A DNA stretch of 38,300 bases from a virus. Numbering within the stretch: position 1 is the first letter of the stretch; the number at the start of each line of letters is the position of its first letter. Below, piece by piece: positions 1-7,394 of the stretch. The notes under the pieces are model-generated. The model saw only the letters and a list, made by a program, of their open reading frames with translations. It ran no database searches and was not told the DNA's origin. The stretch is taken from positions 1-38,300 of the IMG/VR virus record IMGVR_UViG_3300042402_000518; one strand, written 5' to 3'. A program made the translations under genes and the position numbers.

Positions 1-127
1 CCATCAGCAATCCAAGTACGACCACTGAAAGTAGCAACACCAGTGCCATTTTGACTAAAAAGAGTGCAGGTGACATTAGCGTTTGCGCCAGTTGGGTCTG
101 TGATCGTGACCGTAGGTGCAGATGTGT
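1..127. repeat. Terminal direct repeat, left copy (circularisation overlap)
   Basis: Bases 1-127 are identical to 38174-38300. The minus-strand frame of the gp10-like gene continues unbroken from the left copy into 38173 and below. This is what a circular molecule written with a 127-base overlap looks like. 127 is a common largest k-mer in short-read assemblers, so the exact length is more likely an assembly overlap than a biological terminal repeat; that last step is inference. Confidence 0.95.
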
Positions 128-719
128 ACCCTGTGCCTGCTTCTGTGACGATGATTTGAGAAACTGCATTTCCGACTAACACCACCTCTCCGGTAGCCGT
201 TACTCCCCCGGTCTGTCCGGGCGCTCCAAAAGTTACAGTAGGAGCAGAATAATTGCTACCACCGTTATTAACAGTGACGCTGCCAATAGAACCAATGCTA
301 ACCAGATTAGTGCCATCCCAAGTTTTGTACCCTTTAACTGGATCAATAATTAGGATTCGGTCATTTTTCCACTGCACAATTTGCACATTTGCGTTGGAAA
401 AGGTGTTTGCTGGCGCTAGGTTTCCTTGTGTATTTGTAACAATATCAACGTATTGAGCGCTTCCATTTTGCTGGAAGGCAAACATATATTCTGTATTGTT
501 GATATTTGAAGATGCCATATACGTAACCGTATTGGCAAAAGCCACGTTAGCCAGTGTTTCTGGCGCGTTGACAATCCTGATGTTTCCGTAGCCAATTGGC
601 TGTGCGTTTTCAAGCGAAGTAAACTCACCTTCACCAATAGCGGTGCGGTTGTTTTTGACGTTTACACCCTTGAAATCTTTACTTACAAAGTATGATTTTT
701 TTTGTTCTACAGCAGCCAT
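1..719 (-). CDS. P22 gp10-like packaged-DNA stabilisation / tail nozzle protein, N-terminal part (gene spans the join)
   Basis: The ATG at 719-717 opens a frame with no stop down to base 1. It continues at 38173 and ends at the TAA at 37144-37146, giving about 582 residues in total. This part holds the first ~239 residues. It starts MAAVEQKKSYFVSKDF and has beta-propeller-like text (EYMFAFQQNG, IVQWKNDRILIID, KGYKTWDG). From about residue 145 it carries a repeated beta-rich insert with the motif GxxYxSAPTVTF / GTGYTSAPTVTI. The gene follows the gp4-like adaptor directly (ATG at 719, adaptor stop at 720), matching the gp4-gp10 order of P22-type tails. In P22, gp10 plugs the portal-adaptor channel after packaging. 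The assignment rests on position, size and C-terminal similarity, not on a search. Confidence 0.6.
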   Translation of the reverse strand, partial: MAAVEQKKSYFVSKDFKGVNVKNNRTAIGEGEFTSLENAQPIGYGNIRIVNAPETLANVAFANTVTYMASSNINNTEYMFAFQQNGSAQYVDIVTNTQGNLAPANTFSNANVQIVQWKNDRILIIDPVKGYKTWDGTNLVSIGSIGSVTVNNGGSNYSAPTVTFGAPGQTGGVTATGEVVLVGNAVSQIIVTEAGTGYTSAPTVTITDPTGANANVTCTLFSQNGTGVATFSGRTWIAD

Positions 720-1358
720 TTAGTACCCCGACTGATAAACAGACGGTAGGCGGCGAGTGAATGTGCTATTCAAACATCCTAAGATTTCTTTTGTGTACTG
801 CTGTTTGAAGATTTCCGATTCCCCGTAACTTTGCTCTTGGAACTTTGCCATGTGCGCGGCGAAGAACGGGACGCACTCCGTGAACGGGTCTGGGATGTCT
901 GTGTCAACACTTCCTCCCGATGCCAAATCCGTTGGAAGAACGACAGTATCGAGTTCAACAGTGTAGGTTTGATCGGGCTTTGGGCCGATGTAGATTGTTT
1001 TGTAGCCATAAAGTGAAAACCCGATGGGCCTCCCATTGTAGTTTTGCCAAAACCGTAATTGAGCATTGAAGTCCGTCCATGCCATGTAATACATAGGCCA
1101 ACGGCTATCACCCCAATAAAGGTTTACGTTCAAAACGTCTAAGGTATTTGTGCCTTCCGGTAGGTTGACATATGAAATTGTCTCTAAACCAACCGATAAA
1201 GTATGAGTTTGCAGCACTCTTTTACAAGCGCTGTCTCTGACCGTGTTAGCACGGCCTTCGTTAATGTATGAAGTTAACTCTGCGTCAGTCCAGAAATTAC
1301 CATTAACGTCATGTAGTAATCGCCTTGTGTCGGTGATGTAGTCGTTTAGAGTAGGCAT
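720..1358 (-). CDS. Head-to-tail adaptor protein (P22 gp4-like phage adaptor family)
   Basis: 212 residues. The N-terminus (LNDYITDTRRLLHDV, then FWTDAELTSYINEGR) is typical of podoviral phage adaptor proteins that form the ring under the portal. The middle carries a beta-rich part (IYIGPKPDQTYTVELD) and the C-terminal part is helical (AAHMAKFQEQSYGESEIFKQQY). It lies between capsid-associated genes and the gp10-like gene, as expected for a connector protein that binds the portal after packaging. No strong Shine-Dalgarno precedes the ATG (only GGTAAAAG), but the 9-base gap to the upstream gene suggests readthrough from the same transcript. P22 gp4 also has weak muramidase activity; nothing here shows that. 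Confidence 0.7.
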   Translation of the reverse strand: MPTLNDYITDTRRLLHDVNGNFWTDAELTSYINEGRANTVRDSACKRVLQTHTLSVGLETISYVNLPEGTNTLDVLNVNLYWGDSRWPMYYMAWTDFNAQLRFWQNYNGRPIGFSLYGYKTIYIGPKPDQTYTVELDTVVLPTDLASGGSVDTDIPDPFTECVPFFAAHMAKFQEQSYGESEIFKQQYTKEILGCLNSTFTRRLPSVYQSGY

Positions 1359-1367
1359 CTTTTACCA

Positions 1368-1718
1368 TTACTGTAACTGGACTTTTGCCACACCTTTGCT
1401 TTCAGGCTTTAACACCTTCGGCATTGGTGCGGCTACTCGTTCCACCACCGGGGCTGACAAGTGGACTTTTTTTGCAGGCTCAGATGAAAATGAAACCGTC
1501 TTCATACGCTCGATAGCGCGTGGCAGATCAGTATTCATCTTCATCCAACCAAGCCTTACAAAATATGGCTCTTTATTATCCTCGCCGTAACCAAGAATGT
1601 GTTTTGCAGCCTCAAGGGATAACTCCACTTCTTTGCCGTTATCAAACGTGTATTCCACGTTTTCAAATCGACCAACGAAAGGAACGCCTCTATTGGTTAC
1701 AAAAACACTCTTGTTCAT
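1368..1718 (-). CDS. Hypothetical structural-region protein, 116 aa
   Basis: Not recognised as a named family. The first ~40 residues are beta-rich (SVFVTNRGVPFVGRFENVEY) followed by a short alpha/beta segment (LEAAKHILGYGEDNKEPYFVRLGW). The last ~45 residues are Lys/Pro/Val-rich and probably disordered. The start overlaps the stop of the upstream gene by 4 bases (ATGA at 1718-1715), which supports this ATG. Its place between the head proteins and the adaptor suggests a head-completion or virion-associated protein; this is inference. Confidence 0.6.
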   Translation of the reverse strand: MNKSVFVTNRGVPFVGRFENVEYTFDNGKEVELSLEAAKHILGYGEDNKEPYFVRLGWMKMNTDLPRAIERMKTVSFSSEPAKKVHLSAPVVERVAAPMPKVLKPESKGVAKVQLQ

Positions 1719-2116
1719 AACGTGACAATATCTCCATAAATCGCTACGTCACAGGTAACACCTGTAGCCGCAGTATTGACGTTAAAATACAAGGCAGGTG
1801 CAGTAAACACATTGGCATTTGCAGCAGCAGACAACGTAAGATTTACATACGATGCTGTGCTAGATGCGCCAGTTAATACCTGAGAATCAGCAACGTCCGT
1901 GCCTGATGCTGCCGTAGAAGTGTGAACCCCCACGTTAGCACCAGTAGCGGCAGCGCTGAAATTGCTCAGAGTAACTTGACGCACAATGTACTTATTGCCG
2001 TCCTGAACGGAAACAACAGTGTCTCCAACCGTGTCAAGTGATTGACCCGGAAGAAAACCAAGGCGCTTGTACCCAAAACCATCTGGGTATTCACGGCCTA
2101 CGGCATTTGCGTCCAT
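1715..2116 (-). CDS. Putative capsid-associated (decoration-type) protein, 133 aa
   Basis: The N-terminus (MDANAVGREYPDGFGYKRLGFLPGQS) is followed by a Ser/Thr/Ala/Val-rich, beta-strand-dominated body with almost no charge. TAAGGAG stands just before the ATG. The gene is second after the major capsid protein and is composed like its neighbour at 2126-2464 and the tandem pair at 20859-21547. Small uncharged beta-rich proteins coded right after a capsid gene are usually head decoration or head-fibre proteins; the role here is inferred from position and composition only. Confidence 0.5.
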   Translation of the reverse strand: MDANAVGREYPDGFGYKRLGFLPGQSLDTVGDTVVSVQDGNKYIVRQVTLSNFSAAATGANVGVHTSTAASGTDVADSQVLTGASSTASYVNLTLSAAANANVFTAPALYFNVNTAATGVTCDVAIYGDIVTL

Positions 2117-2125
2117 AGTGTCTCC

Positions 2126-2464
2126 TTAGTTGCCGAAGGTGTCGGGAGCCGCTTGGTCGCTTCCAACAACAACGTAAGTGGATGTTGCCAACTGGTTGCC
2201 CAAGTTGGTAATCCGCACGTTGGTGCCATCTGCAATCATAAAGCCACCAGTATTATTTGCTAACACGTTGGCAAAACCTGTACCAGCAGATGAGTTATTC
2301 ACCTGAACAGCCACGTTTGCAACGGGATAGAAAATATAGGAACCAGCGGACAACACAGAGGAAGCACCTGAAGTCAGGCCAGTTGAGCCTGCAACAAAGT
2401 ACGCAGCCGTGCTATTGGAGTTTGCCGCAGCAAGGATAATTTTATTAAGTGCTAATGAAGGCAT
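2126..2464 (-). CDS. Putative capsid decoration protein, 112 aa
   Basis: Coded immediately downstream of the major capsid gene (15-base gap) behind AAGGAG. The protein is Ala/Ser/Thr/Asn-rich with alternating hydrophobic strands (AGSYIFYPVANVAVQVN, NVRITNLGNQLATSTYVVVG). It resembles the 113-115 residue tandem pair at 20859-21547 in architecture: a short N-terminal strand, repeated beta segments and a Gly-ended tail. I infer an outer-capsid, high-copy protein. No named family was recognised. Confidence 0.5.
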   Translation of the reverse strand: MPSLALNKIILAAANSNSTAAYFVAGSTGLTSGASSVLSAGSYIFYPVANVAVQVNNSSAGTGFANVLANNTGGFMIADGTNVRITNLGNQLATSTYVVVGSDQAAPDTFGN

Positions 2465-2478
2465 TGTCTATTTCTCCT

Positions 2479-3480
2479 TTACAGTGTCAGAGAGTTGTAG
2501 CCAGTAACCTTCGTCATCGACTTGGGTTTGGTGCTTACCATTTCGGCAATCATCAGAACCGCGCCAACGTAACCAATCTGGAAGTTGGGCAGAGTCGATT
2601 CAAAGCCAGTGAACGCAAACGAAGCCTGCTCATGGATGTACATGGACAGATAGTTCGTGTTCAGCAGGTACAGAGTACCTTCCGGGCAATAAGGATCAGG
2701 ATAGATTGGAACGCCAGCAACCATCAGGGCGCGGAAAGCAGCCTGTGGGCCATTGGCATCGGCATCAAAACCGGAACCCGGAGTAATCATGTACTGCTCT
2801 TGGCCTACGTAGTCCTGAGCCAGAAGCGTCCAAGTACCAAAGCCGCAAACGCCGAAAGTAGGTACTTCAGCGCAGTTCTTAACGGTACCGGAGATGTACT
2901 GGAGTACGTTCTGACGGGTCGGGTTAACCGAACCAGCAGCGTATTCCTTGGAAGCCCACCATGAGTATGCGCTACGGCTGATGTTGCCGTATGTACCCGA
3001 TGAGTCAACAGCGATAGGCAGGCCAGTAAACTGCTGCGTGTCGCTTACGTTGTTGTACAGGGACGTAGCCATTGCATCCATCATCACGTTGGTCGCGTCA
3101 TTCATGCGAGCCTCGATGAGGGGGATGATTGCGTAGTCTTGCTGTACTGCACCTTCCATACCGAGGAACGGTACGGGAGAGACAAGTAATTTCAAGTTAA
3201 ACTCAGCGTTGTACGCGCCTTGCTGAACGCTAGGCTGTGCAAACGAGCCAGAATAGTCTGACCACTGAGCATTAACGAACTGCGAACCCTGAACTGGAAC
3301 CGTCACCGAGGACACACCGCCAGAAGCGGTTTGACTATTGGCGATCAGTGCAGCCATGAGGGGCGTAGAGTTGTAAATCTGCACGACCATCTTGGGAATA
3401 AACGCACGGCGCGTTACATACGTAAGTTCCGTGTATTGTTGACTCCCAGAGGCCGGTATAATTCCTCCGCCAATAGGCAT
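2479..3480 (-). CDS. Major capsid protein (HK97-like fold expected)
   Basis: 333 residues with a strong Shine-Dalgarno (TAGGAG). The N-terminal ~30 residues include the ELTYVTRRAFIPKM segment usual in phage capsid proteins. Then come a Gln/Ser/Gly-rich extended loop (SSVTVPVQGSQFVNAQWSDY), an aromatic-rich body (NPTRQNVLQYISGTVKNC, FGTWTLLAQDYVGQEQY) and a C-terminal domain (GVPIYPDPYCPEGTLYLLNTNYLSMYIHE) typical of the peptide that follows the A-domain. It sits directly after the scaffold-like gene. Position, size and composition make this the capsid subunit; the exact subfamily needs a profile search. Confidence 0.85.
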   Translation of the reverse strand: MPIGGGIIPASGSQQYTELTYVTRRAFIPKMVVQIYNSTPLMAALIANSQTASGGVSSVTVPVQGSQFVNAQWSDYSGSFAQPSVQQGAYNAEFNLKLLVSPVPFLGMEGAVQQDYAIIPLIEARMNDATNVMMDAMATSLYNNVSDTQQFTGLPIAVDSSGTYGNISRSAYSWWASKEYAAGSVNPTRQNVLQYISGTVKNCAEVPTFGVCGFGTWTLLAQDYVGQEQYMITPGSGFDADANGPQAAFRALMVAGVPIYPDPYCPEGTLYLLNTNYLSMYIHEQASFAFTGFESTLPNFQIGYVGAVLMIAEMVSTKPKSMTKVTGYNSLTL

Positions 3481-3518
3481 TTTTAATCTCCTAGAAAAAA
3501 GCCCCTAAAACAATAAAA

Positions 3519-4049
3519 TCAAAAGCCAATAGGCTTCGGATTTTTCCTAAATTCACTTAATGCTGCATGAGCCGCGTCACGTGCCGCACCAACAGGATTC
3601 TTCATAAAGTCCTTGGTATTAAACTTGGACATTACTGGTTGAGGAAACTGTGATGGTGTAGGCGCAGCCGCTTGCTTCATCCACGAATGGTATTCGGCAG
3701 CGGTTTCGTGATTGGCAATACCTTTTTCAACCATGATCTTCTCGACTTCCTTAATATCGTCTTCAGAATCGACAAGACCCTTTTTGACTAGGGTATCGCG
3801 GCGTTTCATTAACTCTTCTTTTGCTTCCTTAGCCCGTAATTTGTCTTCTAAAGACTTTACTCGGTCTTCGGCTTGCTGAAGGACTGTGTTTGTGCGCTCT
3901 TCAATTTCAATCTCAGGGATTGCAACATCAGGGCGTACTTGTTGAGTAAGTTTCAAAAAAGGTTTGCGAGTTCTTGGGTCTTCAAATAAAGACTTGGCAA
4001 GCATTGCAAATTCTTGTTGTGCTTCTACTGATAAGTTTTCTAATGACAT
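3519..4049 (-). CDS. Capsid scaffolding protein
   Basis: 176 residues, highly charged and mostly helical. Residues ~45-110 form a long predicted coiled coil (VLQQAEDRVKSLEDKLRAKE and onwards). A Pro/Gln linker and a basic C-terminal tail rich in Lys/Phe (FMKNPVGAARDAAHAALSEF) follow. Scaffold proteins of tailed phages show this pattern: an acidic coiled-coil middle and a basic C-terminal capsid-binding helix-turn-helix, coded directly before the capsid gene. AAGGGG precedes the ATG. It is expected to guide procapsid assembly and then leave or be digested. Confidence 0.8.
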   Translation of the reverse strand: MSLENLSVEAQQEFAMLAKSLFEDPRTRKPFLKLTQQVRPDVAIPEIEIEERTNTVLQQAEDRVKSLEDKLRAKEAKEELMKRRDTLVKKGLVDSEDDIKEVEKIMVEKGIANHETAAEYHSWMKQAAAPTPSQFPQPVMSKFNTKDFMKNPVGAARDAAHAALSEFRKNPKPIGF

Positions 4050-4069
4050 CTTTTAGCCCCTTTCGTCAG

Positions 4070-4255
4070 TTAGATAACTTTTTTACCGTCACCCGGCTTA
4101 CCAAGAGTCATTTTGTTCTTGGGGCCGATTTTGTTCGGAGCAGTTAAGCCGCCAAACTCAGCAAAGCGCGGAGTATTGACGATTTGACCGTTTTGTTGGG
4201 TGTTGTCTGTGGGTCGGCGGGGAGCCAAGTTTCCACGGGGTTTGAAGAGTTCCAT
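4070..4255 (-). CDS. Hypothetical small protein, 61 aa
   Basis: Strong Shine-Dalgarno TAAGGAG before the ATG at 4255. The protein is basic, Pro/Asn/Gly-rich and probably disordered (FKPRGNLAPRRPTDNTQQNG; C-terminus GKPGDGKKVI). It contains the segment FAEFGGLTAPNKIGPK, and the two-gene-upstream protein at 6579-6992 carries similar LGGFNLRSVGG text. No family recognised. It lies in the head-assembly cluster, so a virion or assembly-linked role is possible. Confidence 0.6.
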   Translation of the reverse strand: MELFKPRGNLAPRRPTDNTQQNGQIVNTPRFAEFGGLTAPNKIGPKNKMTLGKPGDGKKVI

Positions 4256-4265
4256 TTACTTCTCC

Positions 4266-4685
4266 TTAAATTGGTAATGGAGGTTGTTGAGTTCCGGGTG
4301 CTGGTGCTGCTGCTAATGCCCTTGCTTCAGGGGTTGCACCACCCGCCTGCGGCAAGGTTTGAATCAAGTTCATAATCTCTGCTGGCATAAGTTGGCGCGT
4401 ATCGCCTTCGCGCTCGCCAAACTTGGATGTAATCTTTCCAACAATGTCTTGCAGGGTCATTCCTTCTTCAGACTCAAGGCCAAAAGTTTGCAATGCGTTT
4501 TGCAGCATATCTAGCGCCATCATTACGTTTAACCTTGCCTGTTCCATGTTGCCCGACTGTGGCTCAGGCGTAGTCATGGGGGAAGGCATGGGCGCAGTTT
4601 GGCTGGCCTGCTCGTTGGGAGGAGGTGTAGGTTGTGGTTGCTCAGACTTGAGCATATCCATCATTTCTTTATTTGAAACAGCCAT
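4266..4685 (-). CDS. Hypothetical head-region protein, 139 aa, Pro/Gln-rich linkers
   Basis: Architecture: a short N-terminal helix (NKEMMDMLKSEQ), a Pro/Gln/Thr-rich linker (~residues 16-47), a central helical domain (~48-115: ARLNVMMALDMLQNALQTFG and EIMNLIQTLPQAG), then an Ala/Pro-rich tail ending QQPPLPI. The layout resembles accessory scaffold or head-maturation proteins. It is the first gene after a non-coding gap that carries a candidate promoter (4713-4742), so it may head the capsid transcript. No named family recognised. Confidence 0.6.
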   Translation of the reverse strand: MAVSNKEMMDMLKSEQPQPTPPPNEQASQTAPMPSPMTTPEPQSGNMEQARLNVMMALDMLQNALQTFGLESEEGMTLQDIVGKITSKFGEREGDTRQLMPAEIMNLIQTLPQAGGATPEARALAAAPAPGTQQPPLPI

Positions 4686-4712
4686 ATGTAGTCCTGTTCC
4701 TATGATGTGCGG

Positions 4713-4742
4713 ATTTTCGATTGTACAAAACTATCGTGTCAA
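4713..4742 (-). promoter_or_regulatory. Candidate sigma70-type promoter for the capsid gene block
   Basis: On the minus strand a perfect -35 hexamer TTGACA (4742-4737) is followed 18 bases on by GAAAAT (4718-4713), a 4-of-6 match to TATAAT. It lies in the only notable non-coding gap of the head region (4686-4775), directly downstream of an eight-T run on the transcribed strand, and points at the scaffold/capsid genes. A dedicated promoter here would boost capsid expression. Sequence match only. Confidence 0.4.
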
Positions 4743-4775
4743 GCAAAAAAAAGTACGGCAGTGCATTTTCCCCAA

Positions 4776-4955
4776 TTACGACTTCCGCATATAACGTGTG
4801 CCGTAAGAAGTTTTTGGAAAGCCTCCACGTTGTGCTTGGCGTGTATAGGAGATTCTTCCCATTGCACGTTCAGTATCCTTGACGGATGTTTCTGTAGCGC
4901 GAGGCTGATCTCCGCTACGCAGATTTCCTTCTGGTTGGTTAGGCAGGGCCGCCAT
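4776..4955 (-). CDS. Hypothetical small basic protein, 59 aa, overlapping the portal gene end
   Basis: ATG at 4955 preceded by GGGAGAGA, TAA at 4778-4776. The first 17 bases overlap the 3' end of the portal gene. It starts MAALPNQPEGNLRSGDQPR and ends GTRYMRKS; it is Arg/Lys-rich, probably disordered, with a conserved-looking SYTRQAQRGGFPKTSYG segment. The good ribosome site and the fit between the portal gene and the next gene make it a real micro-gene. Function unknown. Confidence 0.6.
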   Translation of the reverse strand: MAALPNQPEGNLRSGDQPRATETSVKDTERAMGRISYTRQAQRGGFPKTSYGTRYMRKS

Positions 4956-6582
4956 CTATCTCTCCCGGTTGAGGTGCTACAGGCTCTTGGCCTTGAGGAA
5001 TCTCAGGGCTTTGAGGCGTTTGTACAGTTTGAGTCTGTTTTTTCAAGTCTTCAAGCAGTTGTTGCTTCATTGGCGGATCAAGCATCTCAATCAGACGCTC
5101 TTTGCTAATCGTTCCAGCCTGATAGAGGCTGAAAGCAAGTTCCCTTTGGTCTTCCATGAAGATTGGACTGTTGCTATGAGCGTCAACCTTGACATTGAAA
5201 TCGTTAGTAAACTGTTTTGCTATAAACTTGTTACCCTTTTCGTCTTGGTATACAGTGTCGTCATATACCATCATCATCTTCAAATACAGGGTTGCCAGTT
5301 TTTCCAATGCGCTTTCAATGACCAAAGCACGTTTTTTAGCGCGTGAAGAGCCGAGTCGAGCCAGTTGGGAGGCGTGTCCAGCACTACGAACACCACTTTC
5401 ACCCCGGCCTTGCAGAACGGAAACGATACCTGAAGCCTCCGCAAACATGGCATCAATCTCAGCAATCTCACGAAATATGTCATTTGGTATGTCTGGAGCA
5501 AACTGTTCGACCTTGCCGTTGGGCATATCGTTAGCCAATAGGCCACCAGCACGGCGCAATGCAAAGGTTTTTTCATCCAATAGGCCACCAAAACCCTGTA
5601 ATACCGTGGGCGGGTCTACCTGTTTGTCCAGTAATTGCATGATCTGAGTGGTGCGCTTATTCCTCATGTCTTGCAAGAAGATCAAGCGTTGCACTTCTGA
5701 CTGCCCCCAATAGTAGTCGTACTGTGGGTTGGGGCAAATTTGAACAAATGGAACTTCGCCCTCCAAGAACATCATCTTGGCTGGGCGGTCAAAGATTACT
5801 ACGTTTGGGTCAGCAATTGTAACGCATAAGTAATCATCAATCTCATCATCGTAAATCCACATTTCGTGCATCATCACCGTGTCTTCGGCAATCATAGGCA
5901 CGTAACGGTTTACGCCAGTGAGGTTTAAGTTAATGTTTCCGTAAATGGTAGGATTGGTTGCAGACGTAATCACGCGATCCATACCGGAAGCATTGTCAGA
6001 CGTTTCTTGTTGAGAGAAGGTGATGCGGCGCACCAATTCATCTCTCTTGGGATGCGACCACAGCCGTGAGAACAATTCGCTCTTGGTCATGTAGTAGCGC
6101 TGTATCATCGCTTCTTGACGATCCGTATACGGTGTATCTTCTCGTAACACGCCAATCGCGGCAGGTTCTACCATGTACGGATGGATTCCGTTGCGCCAAA
6201 CTGGTTTTACAAAGGTAGTGTTGTAGCAAAATGACCAGTTCAATGCTTGACCAAAGACTTGATCTGCGTTGCTGTTTAACCAATAATCGTAGAGCGCTTT
6301 GGTTAAAACAGGAATCATTCGGTGATAATCTGAAGATTCAGACGCGCCAATGTTAATTGAAAAGCGTGTAGAATCTGCTGCATACATAAACGCAGATAGT
6401 TGATCTATGTGCGGGAAGATTTTGTTATATTGCGCTGGCGCTTCCTCTGGCCCTGCACCAAACAGGTAGTAGGATCGCAAGCCTTCTGATTCTGTGCGTC
6501 TGCTTTCCATAGACACCATGCACTTTTGCATAATGTCCATGTAGAACATCTCGCGTTCTAATGGGTCGGTAGGTATTCTCAT
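4939..6582 (-). CDS. Portal protein
   Basis: 547 residues, a normal size for podoviral portals. The N-terminal part is helical (DPLEREMFYMDIMQKCMVSM), followed by a mixed wing/stem region with many Trp/Tyr (MHEMWIYDDEIDDYLCVTIADPNVVIFD). The clip/stem segment is around IFLQDMRNKRTTQIMQLLDK and VDPPTVLQGFGG. A long helical crown follows (residues ~385-510) and then a Gln/Pro-rich tail. It lies two genes after the large terminase and before the scaffold and capsid, the expected order. Twelve copies should form the DNA entry ring that binds terminase and later the adaptor. ATGA overlap at 6582 fixes the start. Confidence 0.85.
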   Translation of the reverse strand: MRIPTDPLEREMFYMDIMQKCMVSMESRRTESEGLRSYYLFGAGPEEAPAQYNKIFPHIDQLSAFMYAADSTRFSINIGASESSDYHRMIPVLTKALYDYWLNSNADQVFGQALNWSFCYNTTFVKPVWRNGIHPYMVEPAAIGVLREDTPYTDRQEAMIQRYYMTKSELFSRLWSHPKRDELVRRITFSQQETSDNASGMDRVITSATNPTIYGNINLNLTGVNRYVPMIAEDTVMMHEMWIYDDEIDDYLCVTIADPNVVIFDRPAKMMFLEGEVPFVQICPNPQYDYYWGQSEVQRLIFLQDMRNKRTTQIMQLLDKQVDPPTVLQGFGGLLDEKTFALRRAGGLLANDMPNGKVEQFAPDIPNDIFREIAEIDAMFAEASGIVSVLQGRGESGVRSAGHASQLARLGSSRAKKRALVIESALEKLATLYLKMMMVYDDTVYQDEKGNKFIAKQFTNDFNVKVDAHSNSPIFMEDQRELAFSLYQAGTISKERLIEMLDPPMKQQLLEDLKKQTQTVQTPQSPEIPQGQEPVAPQPGEIDGGPA

Positions 6583-6992
6583 TTGTCAAGTTTCAAGTTT
6601 TGATGGTCAGCAATGTAACTGCCAACACGCGGCCCCGAAAGTTTTGATCCTTCTTTCACTGCTCCAATGCCGGATACGTTTTCGCCTCCGACAGAGCGCA
6701 AGTTAAAGCCGCCAAGATCACCCGGAGAACCCCATCGCGGAGCAAACGGATTATCTGGTTTAGCAAACCGTGGTGGTTGTGCTTCTCCTTGTTTGACAGA
6801 CTTCACATCGCTCATCTTAAAGTCCAGTGCAAGTTGTTTCAGGGTCTTGTCGCTACCCTTGGTACGATCACTTGTCATACCTACAGGCTGCAAGAAAACC
6901 ACTTGTACATCGGTACATCCATGAGGACATACCGCTTCACGCGATTCAAAGTACCCGTGAGCCGGACACTTATAGTCGTTCATTACTGCCAT
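6579..6992 (-). CDS. Hypothetical protein with N-terminal Cys/His zinc-ribbon-like motif, 137 aa
   Basis: Residues ~8-27 hold CPAHGYFESREAVCPHGC, that is two CxxH/CxxHxxC-type knuckles that could bind one zinc. The rest is a basic segment (DKTLKQLALDFKMSDVKSVK) and a Pro/Gly-rich tail with RWGSPGDLGGFNLRSVGG. Position between the terminase and portal genes, translationally coupled to the portal (ATGA), suggests a packaging or portal-assembly partner. This is inference; no named family was recognised with certainty. Confidence 0.6.
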   Translation of the reverse strand: MAVMNDYKCPAHGYFESREAVCPHGCTDVQVVFLQPVGMTSDRTKGSDKTLKQLALDFKMSDVKSVKQGEAQPPRFAKPDNPFAPRWGSPGDLGGFNLRSVGGENVSGIGAVKEGSKLSGPRVGSYIADHQNLKLDK

Positions 6993-6993
6993 A

Positions 6994-7392
6994 TTAGCCC
7001 CTTTTTTTCAATGCGTCATCAAGTCGCGGTTTAGAAAAATCGTATTTATTGGTGATTCCCACCTTCATTTTGATGCCGGAGGGGGTCATTTCTATCCCCA
7101 TCCCGCGCTTCAAAACTGGCTTAGCCTTTGGATGGTAGCCAATAAACTTCTTACCCAAAATGTCCACCCGTGGCCCAGCCTCGCCATTTTCTAGCGCCAG
7201 CAGAGCCTTGGATAGTTTGCGCTGGGTCAGTTCGGTAAAGGTGTCTTCCTTGTTTCTGGTAACGGAATCCATGTGCCTGTAGTTCATGCAAGCGAAATCG
7301 GCAAACATTTTCATGGTGAAACCACGGCTGCGCTTGGCTCTCATGGATTCGAGCCTGCGAAATATCTCTGCCTTAGTCAGAACCGTATCCAT
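6994..7392 (-). CDS. Hypothetical DNA-binding-like protein, 132 aa (possible small terminase candidate)
   Basis: The N-terminal half is basic and helical (TKAEIFRRLESMRAKRSRGF, MKMFADFACMNYRHMDSVTR) and reads like a helix-turn-helix: LTQRKLSKALLALENGE is a plausible recognition region. The C-terminal half is basic and beta-rich (KPVLKRGMGIEMTPSGIKMK). It lies just after the large terminase, whereas most small terminase subunits precede the large one. No other small terminase is visible in the genome, so this is the best local candidate, at low confidence. Confidence 0.5.
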   Translation of the reverse strand: MDTVLTKAEIFRRLESMRAKRSRGFTMKMFADFACMNYRHMDSVTRNKEDTFTELTQRKLSKALLALENGEAGPRVDILGKKFIGYHPKAKPVLKRGMGIEMTPSGIKMKVGITNKYDFSKPRLDDALKKRG

Positions 7393-7394
7393 AC

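Noticed and set aside
3522-3536. AAGCC-loop-GGCTT hairpin followed by T-rich DNA between scaffold and capsid genes
   Set aside because: Only a 5-bp stem and a broken T-run; too weak to call a terminator, although slight attenuation is possible.
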